Assembly (NCBI GenBank): GCA_022447365.1
Contig: JAKVBL010000006.1
Coordinates: forward strand, 186,001-250,000
Length of the DNA stretch: 64,000 nt
Reading direction: 5' to 3'
Source: Oleiphilaceae bacterium
Lineage (GTDB): Bacteria; Pseudomonadota; Gammaproteobacteria; Pseudomonadales; Oleiphilaceae
The notes under the pieces are model-generated. The model worked only from the letters and a program-made list of their open reading frames with translations, made no database searches and was not told the DNA's origin. Of this stretch, positions 54,145 through 63,564 are shown one piece after another (the first letter of the stretch is position 1; each line of letters starts with the position of its first letter). A program made the position numbers and the translations under genes.

Positions 54145-55503
54145 ATGAATAATTTTATTTTTTGCCCGGAAATTATTTCCAGACTCGTTTTTTATCCTGT
54201 TTGGGATATGTGGGATCGAAGTAAAAAACTTAGTGAATATCATTCATTAATGAATAGTCAGTGGGAGTCTCGAGATACTCTCCAAAATGATCAGGAAAAT
54301 CGAGTGCGTGAGTTGCTGCTATATGCGAGCGAGTATAGTCCCTACTATAAGGACCTATTTAGTGATAACAATATAGACTTGCAGAACCCCAATTTCACTC
54401 AGTTGATTCATTCTGTTCCTGTGACCAAGAAGCAGGATCTTCGAAATAATATAGACCGATTTATATCTAATGAATTTAAAAAAGAAGAACTGATCAATGC
54501 CAAAACAGGGGGCTCTACGGGATTCTCTCTGGATTTGTTTTTCGACAAAAGGTGCCAAGAGAAGAGAAATGCAGCTGCGATGCGCACGGATAAATGGGCT
54601 GGCTGGGAGGCTGGCAAAGTTAGAGGTGATTTATGGGGGAATCCTAAACTACCAAAGTCAGTGAAGCAAAAAATTAGAAATTGCTTGCTAGATAAAATTA
54701 TTTATTTAGACACGATGAAGCTCAGTGATCATTCTATGTCTAGATTTGTTGAAAGAGTTCGTAATTATGGAGTTGAAGTCATATTTGGCCATGCTCATTC
54801 AATTTTTCTGCTCGCGAAATTTATTGATTCACAGAAGCTAATGATCCCTCCAATGACTGGAGTAATTTCAACCTCAATGATGCTAATAGAATCTGAGAGA
54901 AAACTAATCGAACGAGTTTTTTCATGCAAGGTTACTAATAGGTATGGATGTGAGGAAGTAGGTCTTATAGCGAGTGAATGCGAACTTCATGAGGGGCTCC
55001 ACGTAAATATGGAGCACGTATTTGTTGAGATAGTCAATGAGCAAGGTGAAGCCGTTAAAGACGGAGAGGTCGGAAAAGTACTGGTTACAGATTTAAATAA
55101 TCATGCTATGCCCTTGATTCGATATCAGGTCGAAGATATGGCAGTGGCGACTTCGAGACAATGTAGTTGCGGGAGAGGTTCACAACTAATTGAAGGATTG
55201 TCTGGGCGTGTTGCCGACTTTCTCAAACTAAGTGATGGCAGCTCGGTTGCTGGAATATCACTCATAGAAAGGACGCTAACAAAGGTGATAGGCATCGAAC
55301 AGATGCAAATCGTTCAAAAAAAGTTAGATGAAATAGAAATTAACCGTGTTAAAGGGAGGGATTTCACTGATTCATCGGATCAGGAGTTGATGGCTGAACT
55401 TAGCCAAGTTTTTGGGGAGGAAGTTAAAATTCGAGTTATTGATGTAGATCGGATTCCTCAAGAGAAAAATGGGAAGTACAGGTTTTCCATATGCCAACTA
55501 TAG
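54145..55503 (+). CDS. CapK/PaaK-like adenylate-forming protein of polysaccharide locus
   Basis: ATG 54145 is the likely start; TTG 54136 is possible. The 452-residue protein belongs to the phenylacetate-CoA ligase-like (CapK) group: NRVRELLLYASEYSPYYKDLF, AKTGGSTGFSLDLFFDK (phosphate-binding Ser/Thr/Gly loop), VTNRYGCEEVGLIASEC (YGxxE-type motif), LVTDLNNHAMPLIRYQVEDMA and IEGLSGRVADFLKLSDG. CapK-type genes are common in capsule and EPS loci, but their reaction is mostly unproven; acyl activation for glycan decoration is one idea. It starts after a 104-base spacer and overlaps the next gene by 13 bases. Confidence 0.75.
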   Translation: MNNFIFCPEIISRLVFYPVWDMWDRSKKLSEYHSLMNSQWESRDTLQNDQENRVRELLLYASEYSPYYKDLFSDNNIDLQNPNFTQLIHSVPVTKKQDLRNNIDRFISNEFKKEELINAKTGGSTGFSLDLFFDKRCQEKRNAAAMRTDKWAGWEAGKVRGDLWGNPKLPKSVKQKIRNCLLDKIIYLDTMKLSDHSMSRFVERVRNYGVEVIFGHAHSIFLLAKFIDSQKLMIPPMTGVISTSMMLIESERKLIERVFSCKVTNRYGCEEVGLIASECELHEGLHVNMEHVFVEIVNEQGEAVKDGEVGKVLVTDLNNHAMPLIRYQVEDMAVATSRQCSCGRGSQLIEGLSGRVADFLKLSDGSSVAGISLIERTLTKVIGIEQMQIVQKKLDEIEINRVKGRDFTDSSDQELMAELSQVFGEEVKIRVIDVDRIPQEKNGKYRFSICQL

Positions 55504-56387
55504 ATGAACAGCCTTTAGTCTCTGTCGTAGTCGCTTCCTATAACATGGCTCCATATATTTGTCAGACTATCCACTCTCTAATAAATAGTAGTTATCACAA
55601 CATTGAAATTGTGGTAGTTGATGACGGTTCTACAGATGACACTCGTCAAAAGTTAGCCGGATTTTTAGACGACCAGAGAGTCACTTATATCTTCCAGGAG
55701 AATTCAGGACAAACTCGCGCAAAAAATAGAGGTATTGAAGTCTCTAAAGGCGCGTTTATAGCTTTTTGTGATGCGGATGATTATTGGGTTGAGGACAAGC
55801 TAGAAAGGCAGCTTCCTCTTTTCGATGACCAAGATGTGGGTGTTGTTTATAGCGAAGTTTCATATATTAATTCTGAAGGTGTCATATACGAAAAAGAAGC
55901 TCCATATCAGCGCTATTCCGGAAATATTACCAATAAACTCTTGGTTAAGAACTTTGTTCCATTCGGTACGGCTATTTTCCGCCGTGAGTGTATTGAGACA
56001 TCTGGCGTATTTAATGAGTCTTATAAAATGGGAATTGATTGGGATCTTTGGTTGCGATTTTCCCTTGATTGGAAATTCTCTTTTCTTCCCTCCAAAACCT
56101 ACATATATAGAGAATGGGAAGGTCAAATGTCTAATAATCATAGAGGTCGTTATGAATCGGCGTTTATTATTTTGACCAATTTCGAAACCGAATACGGAGA
56201 CAGACTGAATCCTGATGATTTGAGGCTGGCATGGTCGGATAACTATATTAGTCGTGGAGTTATGTATGCAAAGAAGGAAGGTCTTTGGTTGGGACCAATT
56301 AGAGATGTTTTGAAAGGGATTGCCATTCGCCCTCTTTGGCCATATGGGTGGAAGGCGCTTCTAAAGATATTGTTGCGTAGGCTCTAA
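55491..56387 (+). CDS. Family 2 glycosyltransferase
   Basis: The 298-residue enzyme shows the GT-A fold: LVSVVVASYNMAPYICQTIHSL, IEIVVVDDGSTDDTRQKL, SGQTRAKNRGIEVSKGAFIAFCDADDYW (DxD metal site) and GIDWDLWLRFSLDWKFSFLPSKT. No membrane segment. It overlaps the CapK-like gene by 13 bases, so the two are coupled. Sugar specificity unknown. Confidence 0.85.
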   Translation: MPTIDEQPLVSVVVASYNMAPYICQTIHSLINSSYHNIEIVVVDDGSTDDTRQKLAGFLDDQRVTYIFQENSGQTRAKNRGIEVSKGAFIAFCDADDYWVEDKLERQLPLFDDQDVGVVYSEVSYINSEGVIYEKEAPYQRYSGNITNKLLVKNFVPFGTAIFRRECIETSGVFNESYKMGIDWDLWLRFSLDWKFSFLPSKTYIYREWEGQMSNNHRGRYESAFIILTNFETEYGDRLNPDDLRLAWSDNYISRGVMYAKKEGLWLGPIRDVLKGIAIRPLWPYGWKALLKILLRRL

Positions 56388-56390
56388 TTC

Positions 56391-57338
56391 GTGTTTATCT
56401 CTCGACAACAATTGCTGCGTTTATCGAACACGTTTGGTTTGACATCCTTCTTCAAGTGGAAATCAAGAAGGCAGCCAAAGGTTCTTATGTATCACAGAGT
56501 TTTGGATAATGAAGACGTTTTCTCTCTTTCGGTTCAAAATTTTCGTCAGCAGATGGCTTACCTTAGTAAAAATTATCAAGTAATTCCTATCAAAGAATTA
56601 TTGCGTTTGATGAACGAGGGTGGCTTAAGGTCAAGGCATGTTGCGCTCACTTTTGATGATGGCCATCTCGATTTTTATGAGAACACGTGGCCTATTCTGA
56701 AAGAGTTCAGTTTGCCAGCCTCGCTTTATGTAACTACAGAGTTCGTTAACGCTAGAATTTGGTTGTGGCCGGATTTGCTTAAGTTTGTTCTTAACAATAC
56801 AAGTATTGAGTCAATTAACTTCCCAGGATTGGGTGAGGTCAGAATATTCAATGAGAGAAATGCTGCATGGAAAAAGATGGCTAACCACTTGTTAAAATAT
56901 AATTCCTTGGAGCGTTTAGCTCACATTAAGTCTATGGCAAGTGCTCTAGACGTAGAGCTTCCGAAATCTCCGGTTGAACCATTCAAGCCATTAAATTGGA
57001 AGCAGCTCAAGGAAATGGAAGCAGATGGTCTTGATATAGGTAGTCACACCCTATCCCACCCAATATTGTCCTTGGAAACAAAGCGGCATATTTTTAAAGA
57101 GCTTTTCGAGTCTAGAAATATCATTGCTGAGCAGATTGGTTATGTCCCTGAGGGGATTTGTTATCCAAATGGTATGCTAGATGACGTAAGCGCTGATGTT
57201 ATAGCAGAAGCTGAAAGGCACTATCGCTATGGCCTTATGGCTTGTCGAGATGTTCCGATAGCCAGCAAATATATGATTGGCCGGATAGCCGCTCCTCAAG
57301 ATATAGAAGAATTTAAACTTCGATTAGTGAAAGGCTAA
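56391..57338 (+). CDS. Polysaccharide deacetylase family protein (NodB-like)
   Basis: The gene begins at GTG 56391, three bases after the preceding stop, and encodes 315 residues. Visible motifs are VLMYHRVLD, HVALTFDDGHLDFYEN (catalytic DD), GLDIGSHTLSHPILSL (metal histidines) and GICYPNGMLDDVS. It is a second, different deacetylase from the one at 51841 and may act on another residue or compartment. No signal peptide is evident, so action on a cytoplasmic lipid-linked intermediate is possible. Confidence 0.83.
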   Translation: MFISRQQLLRLSNTFGLTSFFKWKSRRQPKVLMYHRVLDNEDVFSLSVQNFRQQMAYLSKNYQVIPIKELLRLMNEGGLRSRHVALTFDDGHLDFYENTWPILKEFSLPASLYVTTEFVNARIWLWPDLLKFVLNNTSIESINFPGLGEVRIFNERNAAWKKMANHLLKYNSLERLAHIKSMASALDVELPKSPVEPFKPLNWKQLKEMEADGLDIGSHTLSHPILSLETKRHIFKELFESRNIIAEQIGYVPEGICYPNGMLDDVSADVIAEAERHYRYGLMACRDVPIASKYMIGRIAAPQDIEEFKLRLVKG

Positions 57339-57366
57339 TTCGAATGACACGGAAGAGAGTACGTTC

Positions 57367-59022
57367 ATGTTAAGTATAAAAGGGAAGCTCCGGAATAGTA
57401 AGGCCACGGCTGCTTGGGTTCTCGTTTTGGCGCTTCTAGGCTCACTTTGGATCAAAGTAGGTAATCTAGATATTGGCGCACCTTATGTAACGATAGATGA
57501 TGCCACCATGTACGAGGCTGGTTTCTTAGTTTGGTTTGGTAATGCTCCACCACAAAGAACATACGTCGAAAGTTGGGTTTCTGGAATCTCTTCAATTACA
57601 ACTTATGCGGTTTCAGCTTTGTATCACGGAGAATCATTAGGAATTAACATAGTAGCCGATGCATATAAGGACTTTTATCACGACCCAAGTCAATATGTGT
57701 TCAACTATCGATTAGTTATGCTCTTGGCTGACTTATTGACGGTATATCTAGTTTTCATCCTCGCATTAAAACTACTTCCGTCTAAACCGAGATCTGAACT
57801 CTATGCAGTAATAGCTGCCGTTCTATACATGCTGAGTTACAACACAGTATGGAGTAACGTTGTTGCAAGACCTGATACTCTCACTGCTTTGTTTTCAACT
57901 CTTGGTCTGGTGTTGTATTACTCGTCGGGTTTCGGGAAACATAAAGGAAACTTTTATCTTTCAGCGATAGCTTTTGGTATCGCAACTGGCATTAAGCTCC
58001 ACGCAGCACTATTTGTTGTGTTCATTTTTGTGGATTATTTGCGAGTCAAAGGCCTAACGAGAGAGTTCACTCCAATGATTCCTTTTGGTGCGATTTCAGT
58101 TTTTAGTTTTATGGTCGCAGCAGGTTCTCCACTTTTCGACCCGCTAACATACGTAAAACTGAGGTTGTTGAATATTAGGGATGATGCATCCCCTTGGATT
58201 GAATGGGGAGATCAATTTTTGGTTGTTTTAGAGGGTGTTGGTTGGTTAGTCATCCCTGTTATTTTAATCTTTGCGTTTATTAATCGATCTTTGTTTAAAG
58301 AACGGAGCAATCCTATATCCAGTTTACTATTTATTGCGTTAGCTTGGATTTTAATTTTCTGTCTGATCCGCCAGTTGCGTGCTTACTGGATGTTACCAGC
58401 ACTGCCACTCTTTTATGTGTTATTGGCGGTATCTATGCAGAGTCTTGTTCAGAGTCAATCTAAACTTAGCTGGGTAGCAATGCCTCTCAGTGGTGTTTTG
58501 CTTGTTATTTTTGCATTTCAGTCGATTGGGCAGTACCGAGAATTACAGCAAGTCCGCTACAGTGATCTTAGTGATTGGATAAAAAGCGATGTTAACCCTG
58601 AACAGGCATTTTTCGTATTTGGTTATGAGTCGGTCAACTTGCCTATCTCTAGTAAAAACTTACTTTCTCGCAAAGAGATTATAGAGCGTAAGCAAAAGTT
58701 GAGTATCGCTAATAATGAAACGTTCACTGAACGCCACATTCGGTTTTGGGAGGAGCGCTCTCGGCTAACATTATATTCGATGTTGGAATTTAAAACCGAC
58801 CATGGCTATGACTATTATGGTTTTTACAGCACTCCGATTGCTGATTTAAATGGTGTCTTTGACATTAAGGGTATGTCCTTTGTGTTGGTTCAAGAGGGTT
58901 TTGAACACGAGTTCCATAAGGTTTTTCCGGAGTACAGTCAAGAGTTCGAGCTAGTCGGCACAAAGGTTGGGCCTGGGGGTGGTGGGCGCGGACTTAGCCA
59001 TAAGGTGTATCAAAGATTATGA
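57367..59022 (+). CDS. GT-C type membrane glycosyltransferase (GT39-like)
   Basis: The 551-residue protein has an N-terminal membrane segment, an acidic first loop (YVTIDDATMYEAGFLVW, reminiscent of the catalytic Asp pair of GT-C enzymes) and about ten further membrane segments up to residue 390 (e.g. LVMLLADLLTVYLVFILAL, SLLFIALAWILIFCLI), followed by a soluble C-terminal part. It fits the dolichyl-phosphate-mannose transferase-like group, which uses polyprenyl-phosphate sugars on the periplasmic side. The GtrA and GtrB-like genes downstream could supply that donor. Substrate unknown. Confidence 0.65.
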   Translation: MLSIKGKLRNSKATAAWVLVLALLGSLWIKVGNLDIGAPYVTIDDATMYEAGFLVWFGNAPPQRTYVESWVSGISSITTYAVSALYHGESLGINIVADAYKDFYHDPSQYVFNYRLVMLLADLLTVYLVFILALKLLPSKPRSELYAVIAAVLYMLSYNTVWSNVVARPDTLTALFSTLGLVLYYSSGFGKHKGNFYLSAIAFGIATGIKLHAALFVVFIFVDYLRVKGLTREFTPMIPFGAISVFSFMVAAGSPLFDPLTYVKLRLLNIRDDASPWIEWGDQFLVVLEGVGWLVIPVILIFAFINRSLFKERSNPISSLLFIALAWILIFCLIRQLRAYWMLPALPLFYVLLAVSMQSLVQSQSKLSWVAMPLSGVLLVIFAFQSIGQYRELQQVRYSDLSDWIKSDVNPEQAFFVFGYESVNLPISSKNLLSRKEIIERKQKLSIANNETFTERHIRFWEERSRLTLYSMLEFKTDHGYDYYGFYSTPIADLNGVFDIKGMSFVLVQEGFEHEFHKVFPEYSQEFELVGTKVGPGGGGRGLSHKVYQRL

Positions 59023-60158
59023 CAAAAGTGGTTCTTCACCTTATTCAAAGTGATGGGGTCTATGGAGCGGAGCAGGTTATTCTCAATTTGTCCCGACAAA
59101 TGAAAAATGATACGAACTACTCGGCGCTTATTGGCTGTATTGTATCCTCTCCCGACGAACAAAATGATCTTTTTGATGAGGCCAAATCCCGGGGGCTCGA
59201 GGCAATAAAGCTCACGATTTCAAATTCGGGTTTTTTGTTTCAGTTGCCCTATGTAGCGCGGCAACTTAAAGCCCTGAGCGTTTCGCTGATACATTCACAT
59301 GGATACAAACCTACTGTCTTTGGATGGAGTTTGAGTAAGCTACTTTCATTGCCTATGACTGCGACCTGTCATCTTTGGTTTAAACCAGAATCTGGTCCAT
59401 TAAAGATGCGGTTAATGATCGCTATAGAGAAGCGTTTATATCCATATTTTCCAGTAGTTGTTGCAGTATCGGATGAAATTAAAGCTAAATTGATTGGGTT
59501 CGGTGTAGATGCTGGAAAAGTGCGAGTAATAAAAAATGGTGTCCAGATCCAGAGCATAGAAAAAGGAGTCTCTTCAGAAATAAGGAAGTCCAGCGGTCTT
59601 AATGGTGGGGAGTTTCTAGTGACTAATGTAGCAAGGCTGACAGAGCAGAAGGCTCAGCATATATTAATTGACGCCATTGCGATGTTGAGAAGAAAAGGTT
59701 TTGATATTGCGGCGTTGATTGTGGGGGAAGGGCCTTTGAAACAAGAGCTTGATGCTCAGGTACGCAATCTTGATATTGCGGACCACGTAAAGCTTCTTGG
59801 TTTCCAGAAAAATATACGAGAGATACTCGCTTCCTCAGACGTTTTTGCATTGCCATCAATAGATGAGGGAATGCCAATTAGTCTGCTAGAGGCTATTTCG
59901 GCAGATGTCCCCGTTGTGGCGACAGACGTTGGAGATATAGGTAAGCTTGTTAGACATGGCCAGTCAGGGTTGATCGTTCCAGTCGGTGATATTGATGCCC
60001 TTGCGTCTGGAATTATGGAATTAATGGAGGACAAAGAGAAAGCCCGAGAATACTCAAAAAGTGCTCTTGCAAAACTCAGAGCTCAGTACTCGTGCGAAGC
60101 TATGGCTTCACAATATAATGAGGTCTATGACTTGATTTTTCTGGGTGGTCGAGATTGA
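59019..60158 (+). CDS. Glycosyltransferase family 4 protein
   Basis: The 379-residue GT-B enzyme overlaps the previous gene by four bases (ATGA). Features: VVLHLIQSDGVYGAEQVILNLS, LIHSHGYKPTVFGW, RVIKNGVQI, NVARLTEQKAQHILIDAIAML, ALIVGEGPLKQEL, VKLLGFQKNIREILASSDVFALPSIDEGMPISLLEA (EX7E-type motif) and SGLIVPVGDIDALASGI. It adds a sugar to the growing lipid-linked repeat unit; specificity unknown. Confidence 0.87.
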   Translation: MTKVVLHLIQSDGVYGAEQVILNLSRQMKNDTNYSALIGCIVSSPDEQNDLFDEAKSRGLEAIKLTISNSGFLFQLPYVARQLKALSVSLIHSHGYKPTVFGWSLSKLLSLPMTATCHLWFKPESGPLKMRLMIAIEKRLYPYFPVVVAVSDEIKAKLIGFGVDAGKVRVIKNGVQIQSIEKGVSSEIRKSSGLNGGEFLVTNVARLTEQKAQHILIDAIAMLRRKGFDIAALIVGEGPLKQELDAQVRNLDIADHVKLLGFQKNIREILASSDVFALPSIDEGMPISLLEAISADVPVVATDVGDIGKLVRHGQSGLIVPVGDIDALASGIMELMEDKEKAREYSKSALAKLRAQYSCEAMASQYNEVYDLIFLGGRD

Positions 60159-61231
60159 AACCGATAAAAATAATGTTCTGTATTGATAATCTAGTGAGAG
60201 GTGGGACGGAGTTACAGGTCATAGGATTGATAGAGCGCCTAGATAGAGATAAGTACGAGCCTTACCTACTTACAATTCGAGAAACGGATCCAAATCTTGT
60301 TCCTGAAAACTGCGTTCACTTAGATTGGAACGTTAATAGATTATTTTCCGTCAAGGGGCTGGGAGCGCTGGTTCGCTTGGCAGGCTTTCTTCGAAGCAGG
60401 AATATTAGCATTGTTCAAACCTATTTTCAGGATTCGACGATTTTCGCTGGTATAGCCAGTTGCTTAGCGCGAGTTCCTATTAGAATTGCGTGTTTTCGAG
60501 ATATGGCGTTTTGGGAAAATAATACTTCAAAATTGGCAATCTCGTTGGTATACCGCTGTATGACGCATTATCTGTGTAATGCTGCTGCAGTTAGGGAACG
60601 GTTCATCAAATTGTTTGGATTAAAAAAATCAAAGTTCAGTATCGTACCAAATGGAGTGGATGCATCTAAGTTAGAGTTTCTCAAACACTCAGGTGATGCT
60701 ACTGATATTGCCATTATAGGAAACATGACTCGAGAAGTTAAAAGAGTAGACTTATTCTTAGATGCTGCGTCTGAGGTTTTAAAAGAATTTCCGTCCGTAC
60801 GTTTTCATGTCGTTGGTGATGGTGATCTGAGACCTTCCCTTGAGGAGCAAACGGAGAGGTCAGGAATTCGAGACAAAGTTAACTTCACTGGAAGAATTGC
60901 CGATGTTGGCGAGTACTTAAAAAAAATACATATCGGCATTATCTGTTCTGACTCTGAAGGTTTGAGTAATGCAATTTTGGAGTATATGTTTCGAGGTGTA
61001 GCCTGTATCGCCACTGAAGTAGGGGGCAATCCTGAACTTGTTCTTGATGGTGAAACAGGTGTTTTGGTAGCGCCGGGAGACCCAATAGCACTATCTGAAG
61101 CGATTAAGAGCCTCCTAACTAATAATGATAGAAGAGAGAGTATAGCGAGATCTGCTCGAGCATTCGTCGAAGAGAGATATAGCTGGAATAGCTGCATATC
61201 GGCTCATGAGCGTGTTTATTGCTCATTTTGA
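60155..61231 (+). CDS. Glycosyltransferase family 4 protein
   Basis: The gene starts at TTG 60155, overlapping the previous stop by four bases, an arrangement that favours coupling. The 358-residue protein has IMFCIDNLVRGGTELQVIGLIERL, VPNGVDASKLEFL, IGNMTREVKRVDLFLDAA, FHVVGDGDLRPSLEEQ, INFTGR-like VNFTGRIADVGEYLKK, CSDSEGLSNAILEYMFRGVACIAT and TGVLVAPGDPIALSEAI, all GT4 hallmarks. Probably adds another sugar of the same repeat unit. Confidence 0.87.
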   Translation: MKPIKIMFCIDNLVRGGTELQVIGLIERLDRDKYEPYLLTIRETDPNLVPENCVHLDWNVNRLFSVKGLGALVRLAGFLRSRNISIVQTYFQDSTIFAGIASCLARVPIRIACFRDMAFWENNTSKLAISLVYRCMTHYLCNAAAVRERFIKLFGLKKSKFSIVPNGVDASKLEFLKHSGDATDIAIIGNMTREVKRVDLFLDAASEVLKEFPSVRFHVVGDGDLRPSLEEQTERSGIRDKVNFTGRIADVGEYLKKIHIGIICSDSEGLSNAILEYMFRGVACIATEVGGNPELVLDGETGVLVAPGDPIALSEAIKSLLTNNDRRESIARSARAFVEERYSWNSCISAHERVYCSF

Positions 61232-61250
61232 TTGTTGAGGGTGTTCTGTT

Positions 61251-61622
61251 ATGCAGTTTCGTAGGTTCTTAGTGGTTGGTGCAAGCGCGACCTTAATCCA
61301 ATATGGTCTCCTAGTTTGCTTTGTTGAATTAATAGGTACCTCACCTGTAATAGCATCTGTTGTGTCATATGTGTTGAGTAGTGGGTGGAACTACTTACTA
61401 AACTACCATTTTACTTTTTCAAGCAATGCCTCTCACGTTAGTTCAGTTTCCAAATTCTGTTTGGTAGCGGTATCAGGGTTAGCATTGAATACGGCGATAA
61501 TGTTTTTTTTAATTGATGTGGCAGATATTCAATACATTCTTTCGCAAATCATTGCAACGGTGACTGTAATGATTTGGAATTTTTTCGCTCATAAATATTG
61601 GACTTATAAGTCTATTTCTTGA
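61251..61622 (+). CDS. GtrA-family membrane protein
   Basis: The 123-residue protein has four membrane segments in the GtrA pattern: RRFLVVGASATLIQYGLLVCFVEL, ASVVSYVLSSGWNYLLNYHFTF, SVSKFCLVAVSGLALNTAIMFFL and LSQIIATVTVMIWNFFAHKYWTY. GtrA proteins are thought to flip polyprenyl-phosphate-linked sugars across the inner membrane. It directly precedes a GtrB-like transferase, the usual partner. Confidence 0.85.
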   Translation: MQFRRFLVVGASATLIQYGLLVCFVELIGTSPVIASVVSYVLSSGWNYLLNYHFTFSSNASHVSSVSKFCLVAVSGLALNTAIMFFLIDVADIQYILSQIIATVTVMIWNFFAHKYWTYKSIS

Positions 61623-61632
61623 AGGCTCCCAT

Positions 61633-62595
61633 ATGTCAGAAGTTCAAATACCTAAGGTAGTAAATCTATCTGTAGTTATCCCGTGTTACAACGAAGAGGA
61701 GGTTCTTCCTGAGACAATAAAGCGGCTCGGGCAACTTATCGATAGCATGATTGAAGAGCAGCTTATTTCGGAAGAGAGTTCCATTTGGTTTGTTGATGAT
61801 GGTAGTCGCGACAAAACTTGGTCTCTCATCGAGGAAGCGAGTCAAAACACTCTTTTTCGAGGGATAAAGCTGTCAAGAAATAAGGGGCATCAGTACGCAT
61901 TACTAGCGGGATTAGAAAATGCAGATGGCGATGTGCTAGTAAGTATTGATGCTGATCTTCAGGACGATATTTCAGTTATCAGAGCGATGGTGGAAGAGTA
62001 TTACAAGGGGAACGACATTGTTTATGGCGTGCGTTCAGAACGAGGCTCTGATACCTTTTTCAAACGTTTCACTGCCGAAAGTTATTATAGAGTCTTAAAA
62101 CGTTTCGGTGTTGATGTTGTGTTTAATCATGCTGACTTTAGACTTATGAGTCGAAGAGCGGTTGAAGCTCTAAGCGATTATCGCGAAGTAAATTTGTTTT
62201 TGCGCGGGGTGGTGAGAGAAATTGGTTTTCCCTCTACTCAAGTGGAGTACGCGAGATCTGAGCGCTTTGCGGGTGAATCAAAGTATCCGCTGAAGAAAAT
62301 GTTAGCACTGGCCGTTGATGGCATAACGTCTTTTTCTCCAGTTCCTTTACGGATGATAGCCGTGCTAGGCTTTCTGGTCTTTTTGTTTAGTTCTTTTATT
62401 GCGGCTTGGGCTTTGTGGACGAGATTGTTTACTGATCAAGCTGTTCCTGGTTGGGCCTCTTCTGTATTACCCATGTACATACTGGGGGGGATTCAGTTGT
62501 TAAGCTTAGGCGTGATTGGGGAGTACATCGCAAAGATTTTTATGGAAGTGAAGGCAAGGCCAAGATACTTGATAGACAAGTGCGTAGGCCTTTAA
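61633..62595 (+). CDS. GtrB-like polyprenyl-phosphate glycosyltransferase (GT2)
   Basis: The 320-residue protein has a GT2 domain (LSVVIPCYNEEEVLPETIKRL, SIWFVDDGSRDKTW, KLSRNKGHQYALLAGLENADGDVLVSIDADLQDD with DxD) and RFAGESKYPLKKMLALAVDGITSFSPVPLRM, the linker typical of GtrB/DPM1-like enzymes, followed by two C-terminal membrane segments. It probably loads a hexose onto undecaprenyl phosphate for GtrA to flip. It follows gtrA by ten bases. Confidence 0.88.
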   Translation: MSEVQIPKVVNLSVVIPCYNEEEVLPETIKRLGQLIDSMIEEQLISEESSIWFVDDGSRDKTWSLIEEASQNTLFRGIKLSRNKGHQYALLAGLENADGDVLVSIDADLQDDISVIRAMVEEYYKGNDIVYGVRSERGSDTFFKRFTAESYYRVLKRFGVDVVFNHADFRLMSRRAVEALSDYREVNLFLRGVVREIGFPSTQVEYARSERFAGESKYPLKKMLALAVDGITSFSPVPLRMIAVLGFLVFLFSSFIAAWALWTRLFTDQAVPGWASSVLPMYILGGIQLLSLGVIGEYIAKIFMEVKARPRYLIDKCVGL

Positions 62596-62610
62596 CCTAG
62601 AGGGATGTGA

Positions 62611-63564
62611 ATGACTGACTTTATCGATCTTTCGATTGTAATACCTGCATATAATGAAGAACGATTTATTAAAGATACATTGTCTTGCCTAGTTTCTGAG
62701 TTAGAGGGCTTGTTAGGATACGAGGTTATTGTAGTTGATCATGGTTCTACTGATAACACTGCGCTGATTGCAGAGGAGTCTGGTGCCACAGTGGTAAACG
62801 GTAGCATGCGTAAGACAGTTGGAGAGTTGCGTAACCTCGGAGTAGAACAATCTAAAGGTCGTCTCTTAGTTTTTATTGATGCTGATATTTGCGTACAGCA
62901 TGGTTGGGGCATACAAATGAAACAACTATTTAAAGAGCTTTCTAATAGTTATTCACTAGTGTCGGGCTCTTTTCCTATTTTGCCTGATGGAGCTGCAGCT
63001 TGGCTTATAAACTGGTTTGAGCCTAAGGGGCTTGAAAAAATAACTAGATATATTGGGTCTGGCCACTTAGTTATAAGTCGCTCGCTTTTCGATGAAATTG
63101 GGGGATTTGATCCGGGGTTAGAGACATCCGAAGACGTTGACTTATGTCGCCGCGCTATAGACTTGGGGGCAAATCTTCGACCAGAGAAGAAGCTTAGAGT
63201 CTGCCATGCGGGAGCTCCCACAGGGCTTGTTTCGTTTATACGTCGAGAGGCTTGGCACGGTAGAGGTGATGTTACTTCCGTTCGGTCTTTTTTTTCTTCG
63301 AGAGCCCCTCTAACAGCGTTAGTATTTATGACGTTACATTTTGCTGTCTTGTTATTTTTGTTTACGGAGAGCGCTTATGCTCAGTATCCAGCCTACATAC
63401 TGTTCATCCTTATCTTATTTTCCACAGTGTACAAGTTTCATGGTTCTAATATTTTAGTTTTTTTCTTTAATTTTTTTACTTTTTATTTCTACTTGTTTGG
63501 TCGATCAATCGGCTTAATAAGAGGATTAATTAGTAGAGATAAAATGAAGCGTTCTAGGGCGTAA
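62611..63564 (+). CDS. Family 2 glycosyltransferase with C-terminal membrane segments
   Basis: The 317-residue protein has a GT2 domain (LSIVIPAYNEERFIKDTLSCL, YEVIVVDHGSTDNTALIAEESGA, RNLGVEQSKGRLLVFIDADICVQHGW with DAD, and GGFDPGLETSEDVDLCRRAIDLG) and two or three hydrophobic segments at the C-terminus (about 235-310). Its stop overlaps the start of the next gene (TAATG). It is probably involved in EPS repeat-unit assembly; the sugar is unknown. Confidence 0.83.
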   Translation: MTDFIDLSIVIPAYNEERFIKDTLSCLVSELEGLLGYEVIVVDHGSTDNTALIAEESGATVVNGSMRKTVGELRNLGVEQSKGRLLVFIDADICVQHGWGIQMKQLFKELSNSYSLVSGSFPILPDGAAAWLINWFEPKGLEKITRYIGSGHLVISRSLFDEIGGFDPGLETSEDVDLCRRAIDLGANLRPEKKLRVCHAGAPTGLVSFIRREAWHGRGDVTSVRSFFSSRAPLTALVFMTLHFAVLLFLFTESAYAQYPAYILFILILFSTVYKFHGSNILVFFFNFFTFYFYLFGRSIGLIRGLISRDKMKRSRA

